Source: Bacillota bacterium (GTDB taxonomy: Bacteria; Bacillota; Clostridia; Christensenellales; CAG-138). From it: 64,000 nucleotides of DNA. The translations under genes and the position numbers were made by a program. The DNA lies in the NCBI GenBank assembly GCA_023409435.1, contig JAEYHP010000087.1, positions 34,952 through 98,951 of the forward strand. The letters are read 5' to 3'. Below the pieces are notes generated by a model. It saw nothing but the letters and a program-made list of their open reading frames with translations. It was not told where the DNA came from and searched no databases. Shown here one piece after another: positions 26,229 through 35,176 of the stretch (the stretch's first letter is position 1; each line of letters opens with the position of its first letter).

Positions 26229-27083
26229 TTACTTAAACATCGTCCCTACGCCTTCGTCCGTCAGCACTTCAATCAGTATGGAGTGCGGCACGCGTCCGTC
26301 TATGATGAACACCTTCTTCACCCCGCGCCGGATCGCGTCGATGCAGCAGTCCACCTTGGGGATCATGCCGCCGGAGATAATACCCTCCCGTACAAGCTGC
26401 GGCGCTTCACTCACCGGGATTTCGGAAATGAGCGTAGAAGGGTCGTTCATATCCCGCAGGATGCCGTGCGTATCCGTCATGGAAATAAAGCTTTCCGCTC
26501 TTAAGCATCCCGCGATGCGGGCGGCCGCGGTATCCGCGTTGATGTTGAAAGTGTTACCCTTTTCGTCGCATCCCACGGTGGAGATGACGGGGATATAGCC
26601 CTTTTCCAATAAATCGTGTATGGGCTGCGTGTTAACGCTTACGATCTCGCCCACATAGCCCAGCTTTTCGTCGAATGGCTTTGCGTTGAGGATTCGGCAG
26701 TCCATGCCCGAAAGGCCGATCGCCTTGCCGCCGATGCTGTCGATGAGCGCAACCAGATCCTTGTTGATTTTGCCCGCGAGCACCATCTGCACGATCTCCG
26801 CCGTTTCCTTATCCGTCACGCGCAAGCCGCCGACAAACTCGCTTTTTTTGCCCACGCGCTTTAGCATATCGGAAATCTCCGGCCCGCCGCCGCGGATAAG
26901 CACCACCTTGATTCCGATGAGGGAGAGCAGCACGATATCGCCCATCACGGCCCGTTTCAATTCGTCGCTCACCATGGCGTTGCCGCCGTATTTGACCACG
27001 ATGATCTTGTTGTTGTATTTCTGGATATAGGGCAGCGCCTGTATGAGCACCTCTGCCCGCTGGGCATTTGTAATGTCCTTCAT
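26229..27083 (-). CDS. argB: Acetylglutamate kinase
   Basis: A 284-residue amino-acid kinase with VVKYGGNAM near the N-terminus, VLIRGGGPEIS, and a C-terminal segment (FIIDGRVPHSILIEVLTDEGVGTMF) typical of ArgB. It phosphorylates N-acetylglutamate. It lies 16 bases after argJ. Whether it is arginine-sensitive was not determined; the N-terminal helix seen in sensitive forms appears present (ADVLIQALPYIQKY-like). Confidence 0.96.
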   Translation of the reverse strand: MKDITNAQRAEVLIQALPYIQKYNNKIIVVKYGGNAMVSDELKRAVMGDIVLLSLIGIKVVLIRGGGPEISDMLKRVGKKSEFVGGLRVTDKETAEIVQMVLAGKINKDLVALIDSIGGKAIGLSGMDCRILNAKPFDEKLGYVGEIVSVNTQPIHDLLEKGYIPVISTVGCDEKGNTFNINADTAAARIAGCLRAESFISMTDTHGILRDMNDPSTLISEIPVSEAPQLVREGIISGGMIPKVDCCIDAIRRGVKKVFIIDGRVPHSILIEVLTDEGVGTMFK

Positions 27084-27099
27084 GACTTACCCTTGCTCC

Positions 27100-28314
27100 T
27101 TATGAACGGTAGTCGCCGTTGATTTTCACGTAATCATACGTGAGGTCGCAGCCCCAGGCCGTGGCGGTACACTCCCCGCTGTTGAGGTGGATATAGATGT
27201 CGATTTCATCCTGCAGCAGGATATTTTTTGCGATCTCTTCCGAAAACGGCACGCCCGCGCCGTCGTTGCACACGTCGATATATCCAACACTCGAAGCAAA
27301 GGAAACGTCCACTTTGTTGATATCCACATCCGCGCCCGCGTAGCCTATGGCGCACAGCACCCGGCCCCAGTTGGCGTCCGCGCCGAACATGGCGGCCTTA
27401 AACAGGCTGGAGCAGACGACGGATTTTGCGACCGTCCGCGCCGTAACGGTATCGTTTGCACCCGAAACCTTGCAGGTCAGGAGCTTCGTCGCGCCCTCGC
27501 CGTCCTTCGCGATGGCGCGGCAGAGGTGGGAGGTGATTTCTTTCAACGCCGCGCAGAACGCGGTATAGTCTTCGTTTTCGCTTATGATCGTGTCGTTGCC
27601 CGCCAGCCCATTTGCAAGCACCGCCACCATGTCGTTGGTGGAAGTATCGCCGTCCACGCTCACCATGTTGAAGGTGTCGAGGATATCGCTGGAAAGCGCT
27701 TTTTGCAGCATGGCGAGGGAGATGGCGGCGTCCGTCGTAATAAATACCAGCATGGTCGCCATGTTGGGGTGGATCATGCCCGAGCCCTTGGCGATCCCGC
27801 CAATACGGCACTCTTTTCCGGCGACCGTGAAGGATACCGCAGTCTCCTTTACGGCGAGGTCGGTGGTCATAATGGCGCGAGCCGCTTCGAGACTATTCTC
27901 ATACCCCAGCGCATCCACAAGCGCGCCCATGCCGCTTTCAATGGGACCGATGGGGAGCGGCTGGCCGATCACGCCCGTGGAGGCCACGATAATATCGGTG
28001 GTATCAAACCCCAGCGATGCGCCCGCAAGTTCGCACATTTTCTTCGCCACAAACGGACCGTCCGCGTTACAGGTGTTCGCATTGCCGGAGTTGCAGAGTA
28101 TCGCCTGCGCCACGCCGTTTTGTATGTGCTCTTTCGTCACGAGTATCGGCGCGCCCTTGACTAAATTCTGCGTGTATACGGCGGCGGCGCTCGCCGGAAC
28201 GTCGCTGACGATCAGCGCCAGGTCCTTTAACGCCTTATTCTTTCTTAATCCGCAATGGATGCCTGAAGCCTTGAAGCCTTTTGCGGCGCACACGCCGCCG
28301 GGTATTGCGTGCAT
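27100..28314 (-). CDS. argJ: Glutamate N-acetyltransferase / ornithine acetyltransferase
   Basis: A 404-residue protein of the self-cleaving ArgJ family. The cleavage site is in MIHPNMATMLVF (Ala-Thr bond, Thr nucleophile), and the N-terminus GGVCAAKGFKASGIHCGLR and C-terminal EC-A-WGCDLTYDYV match. It recycles the acetyl group from acetylornithine to glutamate, so no separate argE is needed. The 90-base gap to argC holds an A/G-rich palindrome. Confidence 0.96.
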   Translation of the reverse strand: MHAIPGGVCAAKGFKASGIHCGLRKNKALKDLALIVSDVPASAAAVYTQNLVKGAPILVTKEHIQNGVAQAILCNSGNANTCNADGPFVAKKMCELAGASLGFDTTDIIVASTGVIGQPLPIGPIESGMGALVDALGYENSLEAARAIMTTDLAVKETAVSFTVAGKECRIGGIAKGSGMIHPNMATMLVFITTDAAISLAMLQKALSSDILDTFNMVSVDGDTSTNDMVAVLANGLAGNDTIISENEDYTAFCAALKEITSHLCRAIAKDGEGATKLLTCKVSGANDTVTARTVAKSVVCSSLFKAAMFGADANWGRVLCAIGYAGADVDINKVDVSFASSVGYIDVCNDGAGVPFSEEIAKNILLQDEIDIYIHLNSGECTATAWGCDLTYDYVKINGDYRS

Positions 28315-28340
28315 AATTCTCTCCTTATGGTCCGAGGTAC

Positions 28341-28371
28341 GTTTCTTTTCTTTCCACGAAAGAAAAGAAAC
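28341..28371. repeat. A/G-rich palindrome between argC and argJ
   Basis: Two perfect 14-base arms (GTTTCTTTTCTTTC and its complement) flank CAC. It resembles the his-operon palindrome at 7362-7391 in composition and in lying inside a biosynthetic operon. Confidence 0.8.
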
Positions 28372-28404
28372 AAAAGAAAGCGGATTTCATTATCCCAATG
28401 ATGC

Positions 28405-29340
28405 CTATACGGAGAGCCCTTCCGTCTCTTCCCGCCCCAGCATCAGGTTCATGCATTGTATGGCGGCGCCCGAAGCGCCTTTACCCAAGTTGTCGTACCG
28501 GGCAAGCAATGTCATGCGCTCCCCGCTTCCGGCCACCATCAGTTCCATGGTGTCCTTGCCTGCAAGGGCATTGGCTGCAAGCATCTGGTTTTCCGCTTCA
28601 TAGGGAAGGACGGTTATCAGTTTGCTGCCCTCATAGTGCTGCGCATAAATCTCGCTGATATCTTCCGGTCGCAGTCGCTTCTCGAGCATGCTTTGATGCA
28701 GAGGTACATTCACCAGCATGCCCGCATAAAAATCCGCAACCACGGGAGTGAATACCGGCGGGAACGCAGTGCCCGCGTACTTTTGCATTTCGGGCAGGTG
28801 CTTGTGCGCCTGCAGCGTGGCGTATGCCCGGGGGGCGTCGAACGCCGCATCCCGCGTGCTGTCTTCGTATTCCGATATCATCTTTTTCCCGCCGCCGCTG
28901 TAGCCGGTGAGGGAGAAGCAGGCAAGCGGCGCTTCCGGGGAAAGGATACCGGCGGAAACTAGCGGATAAATGAGCGCGATAAACCCGCTTGCGTGGCAGC
29001 CCGGCACGGCCACGCGGGAACCGAAGACAACGCCCGCCCGGTGCGCTTGCGAAAGCTCCGGGAACCCGTACCGCCAGCCGTTCGCCGTGCGGTGGGCGGT
29101 GGAAGCGTCTATGATGCGTACGCGGCCGCCCTCGGAGAGCGCAACGGATTCGCGTGCCGCATCGTCCGGCAGGCACAAAAACGCGATATCGGCCTCGTGG
29201 AGCAGTTCCTTGCGCGCGTCCGGGTCCTTGCGCTTTTCTTCATCCAGGGTGAGGAGCGCAATGCCGTTTCGCGCGCTTAGCCGCTCGGATATGCGAAGGC
29301 CTGTCGTGCCTTCCCTGCCGTCGATGAATACCTGATGCAT
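28405..29340 (-). CDS. argC: N-acetyl-gamma-glutamyl-phosphate reductase (short type)
   Basis: A 311-residue protein, the shorter (type 2) ArgC. The N-terminal nucleotide-binding part begins VFIDGREGTTGLRI, and the catalytic cysteine is in VPGCHASGFIALIYPL. It reduces acetylglutamyl phosphate to the semialdehyde. It is the first gene of the arginine cluster, with a strong promoter and AT-rich ArgR-like sites upstream. Confidence 0.95.
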   Translation of the reverse strand: MHQVFIDGREGTTGLRISERLSARNGIALLTLDEEKRKDPDARKELLHEADIAFLCLPDDAARESVALSEGGRVRIIDASTAHRTANGWRYGFPELSQAHRAGVVFGSRVAVPGCHASGFIALIYPLVSAGILSPEAPLACFSLTGYSGGGKKMISEYEDSTRDAAFDAPRAYATLQAHKHLPEMQKYAGTAFPPVFTPVVADFYAGMLVNVPLHQSMLEKRLRPEDISEIYAQHYEGSKLITVLPYEAENQMLAANALAGKDTMELMVAGSGERMTLLARYDNLGKGASGAAIQCMNLMLGREETEGLSV

Positions 29341-29372
29341 GCGCTGCCTCCTTTTTTCGTATATTACTTATA

Positions 29373-29400
29373 ATTATACATTCAACGGGTGCAATGTCAA
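29373..29400 (-). promoter_or_regulatory. Promoter of the arginine cluster
   Basis: TTGACA (29400-29395), a 16-base spacer and TATAAT (29378-29373) on the minus strand. The -10 lies within TTGAATGTATAATTATAA, which resembles an ARG box. Confidence 0.8.
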
Positions 29401-29405
29401 TAATT

Positions 29406-29445
29406 TTTTGAATAAATATTTATTATTGATGTATTTTATGCATCT
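29406..29445. promoter_or_regulatory. Candidate tandem ArgR boxes upstream of argC
   Basis: TTGAATAAATATTTATTA (around 29408) and TGATGTATTTTATGCATC (around 29427) each resemble the 18-bp ARG box (TNTGAATWWWWATTCANW), are near-adjacent and lie just upstream of the -35. Judged by eye only. Confidence 0.5.
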
Positions 29446-29462
29446 CCCTTTATGACAAAACA

Positions 29463-29486
29463 AAAGGCCCGGAAAACCGGACCTTA
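29463..29486 (-). terminator. Terminator overlapping the nitroreductase stop codon
   Basis: AAGGCCCGG-AAAA-CCGGACCTT forms a stem with one bulge that includes the TAA stop; TTTTGTTTT follows on the minus strand. Confidence 0.75.
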
Positions 29487-30218
29487 AAGTTTCGTTTGAA
29501 ATTGTTTCAAATATTCCGCTACGGAACGCGTCATCTCTTTTGCGAAATCGGAATTGTACTTGCGGGTGCAAAACGCGTTGATCCATTCCCGGAATTCCTG
29601 TGTACCGGAGTGCTTTTTCAGCATTTCCGGGAAAGCGGCGGGGTCTATGCGGCGGTAGGCGTTTTCGTGCACGATATCCTTCAACTCGCACCGTTCGGGC
29701 TTTTTGCGTGCCTTCTGCTGTGCGGTGGGGTAGCCGAACACCACCATGGCGGCAGGGAATACGTACGGCGGAAGCAAAAGCAATTCCCGATGTTCCTCGC
29801 AGCGCTCCATGACGTCGCCGATGTAGCAGGAACCTATGCCGAAGCTTTCTGCGGCGGTCACCGCGTTCTGCGCGGCGATGTTGCAATCGGAAACCGCGAT
29901 CATCAAATCCCCCACGCCGGGCAGGCGCGGGTTGCAGGAATATGCCTCGTACGCGTCGTACCACTTCTGGCAGTCCGCTAAAAAAATAAGCACCATAGGC
30001 GCTTTTGCAATAAACGGCTGATTGTCGCAGGTAACGGCAAGACGGTCCTTGATAGACTGGTCCGTAATATCCAATATCGTATAGAGCTGCTGGTTGCCCG
30101 CGCTCGGCGCGGCTATGGCGGCTAAAAGAATCTCCCGCTTGACAGAGGAGGAAATCTCCCTGTCCTCGTATACGCGGACGGATTTGCGGTTATGGAGGCT
30201 CCTTACGATATCGTTCAT
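29484..30218 (-). CDS. Nitroreductase-family flavoprotein
   Basis: A 244-residue FMN-dependent nitroreductase-like protein. The N-terminal FMN-binding pattern (HNRKSVRVYEDREIS, AAIAAPSAGNQQ) and GIGSCYIGDVMER with the later VVFGYP strand are typical. Substrate is unknown; members reduce nitro compounds, quinones or flavins. I start it at the second in-frame Met because GGGAG precedes it. It is a single-gene unit with its own terminator. Confidence 0.88.
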   Translation of the reverse strand: MNDIVRSLHNRKSVRVYEDREISSSVKREILLAAIAAPSAGNQQLYTILDITDQSIKDRLAVTCDNQPFIAKAPMVLIFLADCQKWYDAYEAYSCNPRLPGVGDLMIAVSDCNIAAQNAVTAAESFGIGSCYIGDVMERCEEHRELLLLPPYVFPAAMVVFGYPTAQQKARKKPERCELKDIVHENAYRRIDPAAFPEMLKKHSGTQEFREWINAFCTRKYNSDFAKEMTRSVAEYLKQFQTKL

Positions 30219-30356
30219 GCGCTCTCCCATTCCTTTGCTTCAAGGGGTTATTATAAAGACTCTTAGAGAAAAAAGCAAGGGTGGAGGGTACAAAATTTTA
30301 GCAGGTACGGCAGTACTTTGGTATAATAACCGCAGCAGATAGAAGGATGTGATCCT

Positions 30357-30680
30357 ATGGCCGTCACTCGGTATGATAAACTCGTGCGCGACAATATCCC
30401 GGATATAATAGTAGCCCAAGGGAGAACGCCTGTGGTTATGGCACTCTCAGATGCGGAATTCAAAGAGCGGCTTCAAAAAAAGCTGCTGGAGGAAACGCAG
30501 GAGTATCTGGAAAGTGGCGAGATTGAAGAGCTTGCAGATATTCTGGAGGTGCTTTATGCGCTTGCAGTGGAGCAGGGCGTTACGCCGGATGAACTGGAAA
30601 ATATCCGCCTAAAAAAGAGGGAAAAGCGCGGCGGGTTTACAAAGCGCCTGCTGCTGAAATCTGTGGAACAGTTAGATTGA
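30357..30680 (+). CDS. MazG-like / phosphoribosyl-ATP pyrophosphatase-like small protein
   Basis: A 107-residue all-alpha NTP pyrophosphatase-like protein. The N-terminus RYDKLVRDNIPDII and the metal-site helices KLLEETQEYL and EELADILEVLYALA are characteristic of this housecleaning nucleotide group. It probably hydrolyses a non-canonical or excess nucleotide; it is not the biosynthetic HisE, which is in the his operon. A TATAAT lies at 30322-30327, about 30 bases upstream. Confidence 0.85.
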   Translation: MAVTRYDKLVRDNIPDIIVAQGRTPVVMALSDAEFKERLQKKLLEETQEYLESGEIEELADILEVLYALAVEQGVTPDELENIRLKKREKRGGFTKRLLLKSVEQLD

Positions 30681-30683
30681 TTA

Positions 30684-30711
30684 GAAACAAAAAAGAGAGC
30701 AATGCCCTCTT
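30684..30711 (-). terminator. Terminator of the nucleotidyltransferase gene
   Basis: On the minus strand AGAGGGC-ATT-GCTCTCT forms a 7-bp stem (one G-U pair) followed by TTTTTG. It sits between convergent genes. Confidence 0.7.
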
Positions 30712-30718
30712 CTCTCCA

Positions 30719-31537
30719 TTACCCCATCTGCTCTTTTATCAGCGTGTCCAGTTCTTCCGCCAGCCCACGCCAGATCGCGTAAGATTCATGCAGGCGTTCC
30801 GGTTCCCCGCCCAAACGAAGCACTTCCAGCATCCGCTCATGGCACCGCTCAGGCTCATAAGAAAAGCCGTCCAGATATTGCTTCGTCCGCTTCCGGCTGG
30901 GAAAGAACGTTCGGTTGAGCGCAAACAGAGCCTGCAGGAAATGATCGAGCGCGATTTCCAGCGCAAAGTGGTAGAACAGCGGGTCTCTTCTGCGCAATGC
31001 CCGGCCGAAATCCTCCTCATCATTGGTCAGCGCGCCGTGGTGAAGGCAAAGCGTTTTTGCAAGCGGCTCTGGGTATTCCTTTAACCGCTGCTGCAAAGTA
31101 TGCAGGAACCCCGTCCTGTCGGCGTGGACATGCATTGTTTTGATGGCGGCGCAGCGGCCGATTGGGTAATAAGCCCCAATCCGGTCAGGCAGCCTGCCCG
31201 CAAGGATATCGTTCAGGTTTTGTACCGTTTCCTCCGTGGTGAAATACATCAGAAAAATTTCTACGCCGCTTACCAGCATGGCGTCGCCCGTGCCCCAGTT
31301 GCCGCCCTCGCATGCGTTGAGCTGCAGGTCGAGAAGGGCAGTACCGCTCTTTTGATAGGCCGCCATTCTTTCTTTCGGGGCGGGCATCGTTTTCACGTAT
31401 ACAAAGATGTCGATGTCGCTTTCGCCGGGCTTGGGGATTTCTTTTACATCCCCCGTCTGGCCGATGGCTGCGACCTCGCTCATGCAGGCGACGTCCTGTA
31501 AAAGCTTTTGCAATATTTCGTTCAGATCTTTCTTCAT
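30719..31537 (-). CDS. DUF4037-type nucleotidyltransferase-like protein
   Basis: A 272-residue protein with a nucleotidyltransferase active-site pattern near residues 36-44 (GESDIDIFVYV) and a helical C-terminal domain containing RRRDPLFYHFALEIALDHFLQALFAL, resembling the DUF4037 group. Family members may modify nucleotides, antibiotics or RNA, but none has a firm function. I start it at MKKDLNEILQK because GGGAG lies before it; an upstream TTG is possible. It stands alone. Confidence 0.7.
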   Translation of the reverse strand: MKKDLNEILQKLLQDVACMSEVAAIGQTGDVKEIPKPGESDIDIFVYVKTMPAPKERMAAYQKSGTALLDLQLNACEGGNWGTGDAMLVSGVEIFLMYFTTEETVQNLNDILAGRLPDRIGAYYPIGRCAAIKTMHVHADRTGFLHTLQQRLKEYPEPLAKTLCLHHGALTNDEEDFGRALRRRDPLFYHFALEIALDHFLQALFALNRTFFPSRKRTKQYLDGFSYEPERCHERMLEVLRLGGEPERLHESYAIWRGLAEELDTLIKEQMG

Positions 31538-31635
31538 CTGCTCTCCCGGTATCAATGATGTACTTGGATATTCTCAAGACCACTATTGTACCAAATTTCT
31601 CATATATTTCAAAATAGGCGAAGTGGAAACAGAAT

Positions 31636-31663
31636 CAAAAAAACCGCCGATTTTTGTCGACGG
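31636..31663 (-). terminator. Terminator of the PTS operon
   Basis: CCGCCGA / TCGACGG arms with one mismatch, followed on the minus strand by a 7-base T-run, about 45 bases past the HPr stop. Confidence 0.85.
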
Positions 31664-31705
31664 CTTGAGCAGACATATAATCTGTTGGCTTTTGTGATTT
31701 TTACG

Positions 31706-31975
31706 CTATTCGTTCAGTCCGGTTTCGAGCAGGTTGACCAGCGCGTCCACCGCTTCTATCTCGTCCTCCCCGATGGCGGAGATCTCCACCTGCGTGCCCT
31801 TCGCCAGGCTGAGCGAAAGCACGAACACGATGGACTTGACGTTCGCTTCCTTGTTGTTGTCCAGCCGCCTCAAAGTGATGCGGGATTTAAACTTGCCTGC
31901 CATCGCCACGAATTCTGCGGCAGGCCGCGCGTGCAGCCCTGTCTGGTTGGTGATTACCGTCTTTTTTGCATACAT
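31706..31975 (-). CDS. ptsH: HPr phosphocarrier protein
   Basis: An 89-residue HPr. The phosphoacceptor His15 lies in TGLHARPAAEF, and the regulatory serine (Ser48, equivalent to Ser46) in ANVKSIVFVLSLS, so HPr kinase control is possible. HPr passes phosphate from EI to the EIIA domains. It is the last gene of this operon, 20 bases after ptsI. Confidence 0.96.
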   Translation of the reverse strand: MYAKKTVITNQTGLHARPAAEFVAMAGKFKSRITLRRLDNNKEANVKSIVFVLSLSLAKGTQVEISAIGEDEIEAVDALVNLLETGLNE

Positions 31976-31995
31976 ATGCGTTCCTCCGTTACGGC

Positions 31996-33720
31996 TTATG
32001 CGCCGATTGTTCCAATTTCATTCTTTAAGTACCGCTCCACCTCGTCCGCCGTGGAGCATGTAAGCGTATAGCGGTATGCTTCCTCCGCTCTATTGAGCGT
32101 AAGCCCTGAGAGCATCCGTTTGAGCGGGGCGACCGAAGCTTTGCCCATGCTCAACCTGCGTATGCCCATGCCGATCAGCACGGCTGCTGCAAGTTTATCC
32201 CCGCCCAGTTCCCCGCATACCGCAAGGGGCTTGTTTGCGGCTGCAAAGTTTTTTGCTACGCTGCCGATCAACTGGAACAGCGCGGGGTGGTAGCTCTGGT
32301 AGTATTCCGCCACGGCGGGGTTCATGCGGTCCACCGCAAGGGTATATTGCGTCAGGTCGTTGGTGCCTATGCTTGCAAAGTCCACCTCCTGCGCAACGGC
32401 GTGCGCCAGAAGCGCGATGGACGGAATCTCTATCATAATACCGATTTTGAGCGTCTTTGTATAGGGGGTACCTTCCGTTTCCAGCTCTTCCTGCGCTTTT
32501 TTCATTGCCGCCTTTGCGCGGCGGATATCGTCCATGCTGCCCACCATGGGGAACATCAGCCACAGGTTGCCGTATACCCCCGCCCGCAGGCAGGCGCGCA
32601 GCTGCGTATGCAATAATTCCGGCCGCTCAAAGCAGAGCCGGAGTGCCCGGTTGCCCATAAACGGGTTTGCTTCCGCCGGTATGGGGATGCATTCGGGCTG
32701 CTTATCCCCGCCGACGTCGAGCGTGCGGATGGTGACGGGTCGTTCCCCGAAGCGCTCCAGCACACGCTTATATGCATGGAACTGCTCCTCCTCGCTTGGC
32801 AGCGTGTTCCTGCCCATGAACAAAAATTCCGTACGGAACAGCCCCACGCCGTCCGTATAGGCGGAGGCTTTCAATTCCTGCTCCTCCGCGGAGCCGATGT
32901 TCAGCTCCACCTCTATTTTCGTGCCGTCCGCCAGCTTAGTCTCATATTGCAGATAGCGTTTGGTCTCTTCGGCTTCGCGTTGGTGGCTCTCCCGCAGCGC
33001 AAGAGTCTGCGCCTGTTCGTCCGGGGAAGGCTCCAAATGGATGACGCCCTTGATAGCGTCCACCGCTACAAGGTCGCCATGCCGGATAGATTGAAGCGCG
33101 CCCGGCACGCCGAGCACCGCCGGAATTTCGAAGCTCCGCGCGATAATGGCCGTATGGCAGGTGGAACCGCCTACCTCGGTGACGATGGCGAGTATGAGCG
33201 CTTTATCCAGCGTCGCGGTATCGGAGGGGAACAGATCATGCGCCACGATGATAACAGGCTCCTCCAAACGGCTCAAATCCCGTTCCGGCAGACCCTCTAT
33301 ACACCGCAGCAGCCGCAGCTTCACGTCCCGCATATCCGAAACGCGCTCGCGGATGAGCGGATCGTCCACGCCCGCAAGGAGTTCCGTCAGCATGTCAAAC
33401 GCTTCTTCCACGGCCTGGGAGGGCGGCATGCGCTCTTCCCGGATGCGGAAGAGGATTTCTTCCTCCGCGCCGATGTCATTTGCGATTTCCCTGTGCGCTT
33501 CAAATATGGCAGCCTGCGCGGGGTTTTCCGATTGCATCCGCGCTTGTATGGCAGCAAGTTCATTTACCGCAACCGTGCGCGCTGCAAAAAACGCCTCAGC
33601 CGCCGCTTCCTCCGCGCCCGGCTGCAGCGGGGTGCGGTCGATCACAGGCGAAAAGGGGACATGCACGAATGCGCGCCCCAGCGCGTATCCGCCAGATACT
33701 GGGTTGCCCGTAACAAACAT
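31996..33720 (-). CDS. ptsI: PTS enzyme I
   Basis: A 574-residue phosphoenolpyruvate-protein phosphotransferase. The active histidine is in VGGSTCHTAIIARSFE (about residue 190), and the PEP-binding part has GLFRTEFLFMGR, MFPMVG and the C-terminal SIGTNDLTQY and VCGELGGD. It starts the phosphate relay to HPr. That ptsI and ptsH sit in a sugar-specific operon rather than in their own unit is uncommon and hints at a small PTS repertoire. Confidence 0.96.
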   Translation of the reverse strand: MFVTGNPVSGGYALGRAFVHVPFSPVIDRTPLQPGAEEAAAEAFFAARTVAVNELAAIQARMQSENPAQAAIFEAHREIANDIGAEEEILFRIREERMPPSQAVEEAFDMLTELLAGVDDPLIRERVSDMRDVKLRLLRCIEGLPERDLSRLEEPVIIVAHDLFPSDTATLDKALILAIVTEVGGSTCHTAIIARSFEIPAVLGVPGALQSIRHGDLVAVDAIKGVIHLEPSPDEQAQTLALRESHQREAEETKRYLQYETKLADGTKIEVELNIGSAEEQELKASAYTDGVGLFRTEFLFMGRNTLPSEEEQFHAYKRVLERFGERPVTIRTLDVGGDKQPECIPIPAEANPFMGNRALRLCFERPELLHTQLRACLRAGVYGNLWLMFPMVGSMDDIRRAKAAMKKAQEELETEGTPYTKTLKIGIMIEIPSIALLAHAVAQEVDFASIGTNDLTQYTLAVDRMNPAVAEYYQSYHPALFQLIGSVAKNFAAANKPLAVCGELGGDKLAAAVLIGMGIRRLSMGKASVAPLKRMLSGLTLNRAEEAYRYTLTCSTADEVERYLKNEIGTIGA

Positions 33721-33756
33721 ACCGTTCTTCCCCTTATAAGAATTTAAACCGTCCGC

Positions 33757-34686
33757 CTAAATCTTCTCCAGACGTACACGGCCAAGAAGCTCTTGTACCG
33801 TACTTGGGTCGGCGCTTTGGCTGCCGCTCTGCATCACGCTCGCGGCGCTGACCGCGATTGCGAGGCGCGCCGTTTCTTCAAAATCCATTCCGCGCGCTTC
33901 CCCGAAGGCGAGCGCCGCCATCATGGAATCGCCCGCGCCCACCGTGCTCCTCGCCTCCACCGTCAGCCCATAGCCGCGGTAGCAGGCGTTCCCGCTTAAA
34001 AACAGCGCGCCGTCCCCGCCTAAGGATATGGCGGCAAGTGTAACGCCCCGGTCAATGAGCCGCTTGCCGGAGGCCAGGATATTGTTGATACCCGCGAGTT
34101 CTTGCCCAATGAGCCGGGAAAGCTCATGCAGGTTGGGCTTTACGGCGTAGGGGACGGCGTCAACGGCATGGCGCAGGCTTTCCCCGTCCGCGTCCACAAA
34201 CGCCTTTGCTCCGGCCTCCCGGCACAAACTTGCCCAGTCGCCGTAGAGCGTATCGGGCGCACCGGGGGGCAAGCTGCCTGAAAATACCACGATGTCATCC
34301 CTTTTCAGCCCTGAAAGGAGCCGTTCCTTCGCTTCATCGAGAGTCTTTTCCGTTACTGTCGCGCCCGGCTCGTTGATATCTGTCGTTCCGCCGCTCACAC
34401 AGTCGATCAGCTTGAGGTTGGTGCGGGTGGGGTGTTCCACCATTACAAAATCCGTATCGATACCAGCGGTATGAAGCGCCGCTTCGATCCATGCGCCGGT
34501 GTTGCCGCCGAGTATGCCGACCGCCCGGCTTTTTTGCCCGAGCATGTTCAATGTCTTCGAAACGTTGATGCCCTTGCCGCCCGGGTCCATGCGTACGGAT
34601 TTCAGACGGTTCACCGCTCCGGGTTGAAATGTCTCCACAACGCCTGTTTTATCCACCGCGGGGTTGAGCGTAACGGTTATGATCAT
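33757..34686 (-). CDS. fruK: 1-phosphofructokinase-like PfkB kinase
   Basis: A 309-residue PfkB kinase with VTLNPAVDKT at the N-terminus, GGKGINVSKTL, KPNLHELSRLIG and the catalytic base region STVGAGDSMMA. This pattern belongs to the FruK/LacC (hexose-phosphate kinase) group. In a mannitol-type PTS operon without a visible mannitol-1-phosphate dehydrogenase, it suggests a fructose-1-phosphate or other hexulose/hexitol-phosphate intermediate. The start has AAGGAG; a longer frame upstream lacks a site. Substrate is inferred only. Confidence 0.85.
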   Translation of the reverse strand: MIITVTLNPAVDKTGVVETFQPGAVNRLKSVRMDPGGKGINVSKTLNMLGQKSRAVGILGGNTGAWIEAALHTAGIDTDFVMVEHPTRTNLKLIDCVSGGTTDINEPGATVTEKTLDEAKERLLSGLKRDDIVVFSGSLPPGAPDTLYGDWASLCREAGAKAFVDADGESLRHAVDAVPYAVKPNLHELSRLIGQELAGINNILASGKRLIDRGVTLAAISLGGDGALFLSGNACYRGYGLTVEARSTVGAGDSMMAALAFGEARGMDFEETARLAIAVSAASVMQSGSQSADPSTVQELLGRVRLEKI

Positions 34687-34699
34687 GTATGCTTTCTCC

Positions 34700-35176
34700 T
34701 TAGTCATCCTCCATGTGTTCCATAAAACAATCGTATATAAATTTCGGGTCGGTGGAAAGCAAAAGTTTTTCCAATACGTCTTCCTGCATCATGATGTTGG
34801 CCACCCCCGCCAATATGGGCAGGTGCTCGTCTTCAAGCGCGGCGATGCCGATCAAAAGATGCGCTTTCTCGCCGTTAAACTCTATTCCATCCGGATATTG
34901 GAGCACGATAAGCCCCGTCTTTTTAACAAATCCCCGGGCCGCGCCCACGCCGTGCGGAATGGCGACGCCCTGGCCAAGATAGGTCGTCACAACTTTTTCG
35001 CGCTCCGCCATCGCCGCGATATACGGCTCCTCAATGCAGCCTTTTTGCAGCAGCTTTTCGCCCGCGAGGCATATGGCCTGCCATTTGTCCGTGGAGGGAA
35101 GGCCGGTAAAAATATCTCGTACGGTCAGGACGCCGTCTTCCTGCCGCGTTTCCTGCTTTTTAGAAAAAAGTCCCAC
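34700..35176 (-). CDS. mtlF: PTS EIIA component, mannitol/fructose type
   Basis: A 158-residue EIIA with the phosphorylated histidine in GVAIPHGVGAA and preceding EREKVVTTYLGQG. The start is GTG, sharing one base with the mtlR stop, after AAAGGA. It passes phosphate from HPr to the EIIB domain of the transporter. It is the separate MtlF-like form because the EIICB lacks an A domain. Confidence 0.92.
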   Translation of the reverse strand: MGLFSKKQETRQEDGVLTVRDIFTGLPSTDKWQAICLAGEKLLQKGCIEEPYIAAMAEREKVVTTYLGQGVAIPHGVGAARGFVKKTGLIVLQYPDGIEFNGEKAHLLIGIAALEDEHLPILAGVANIMMQEDVLEKLLLSTDPKFIYDCFMEHMEDD

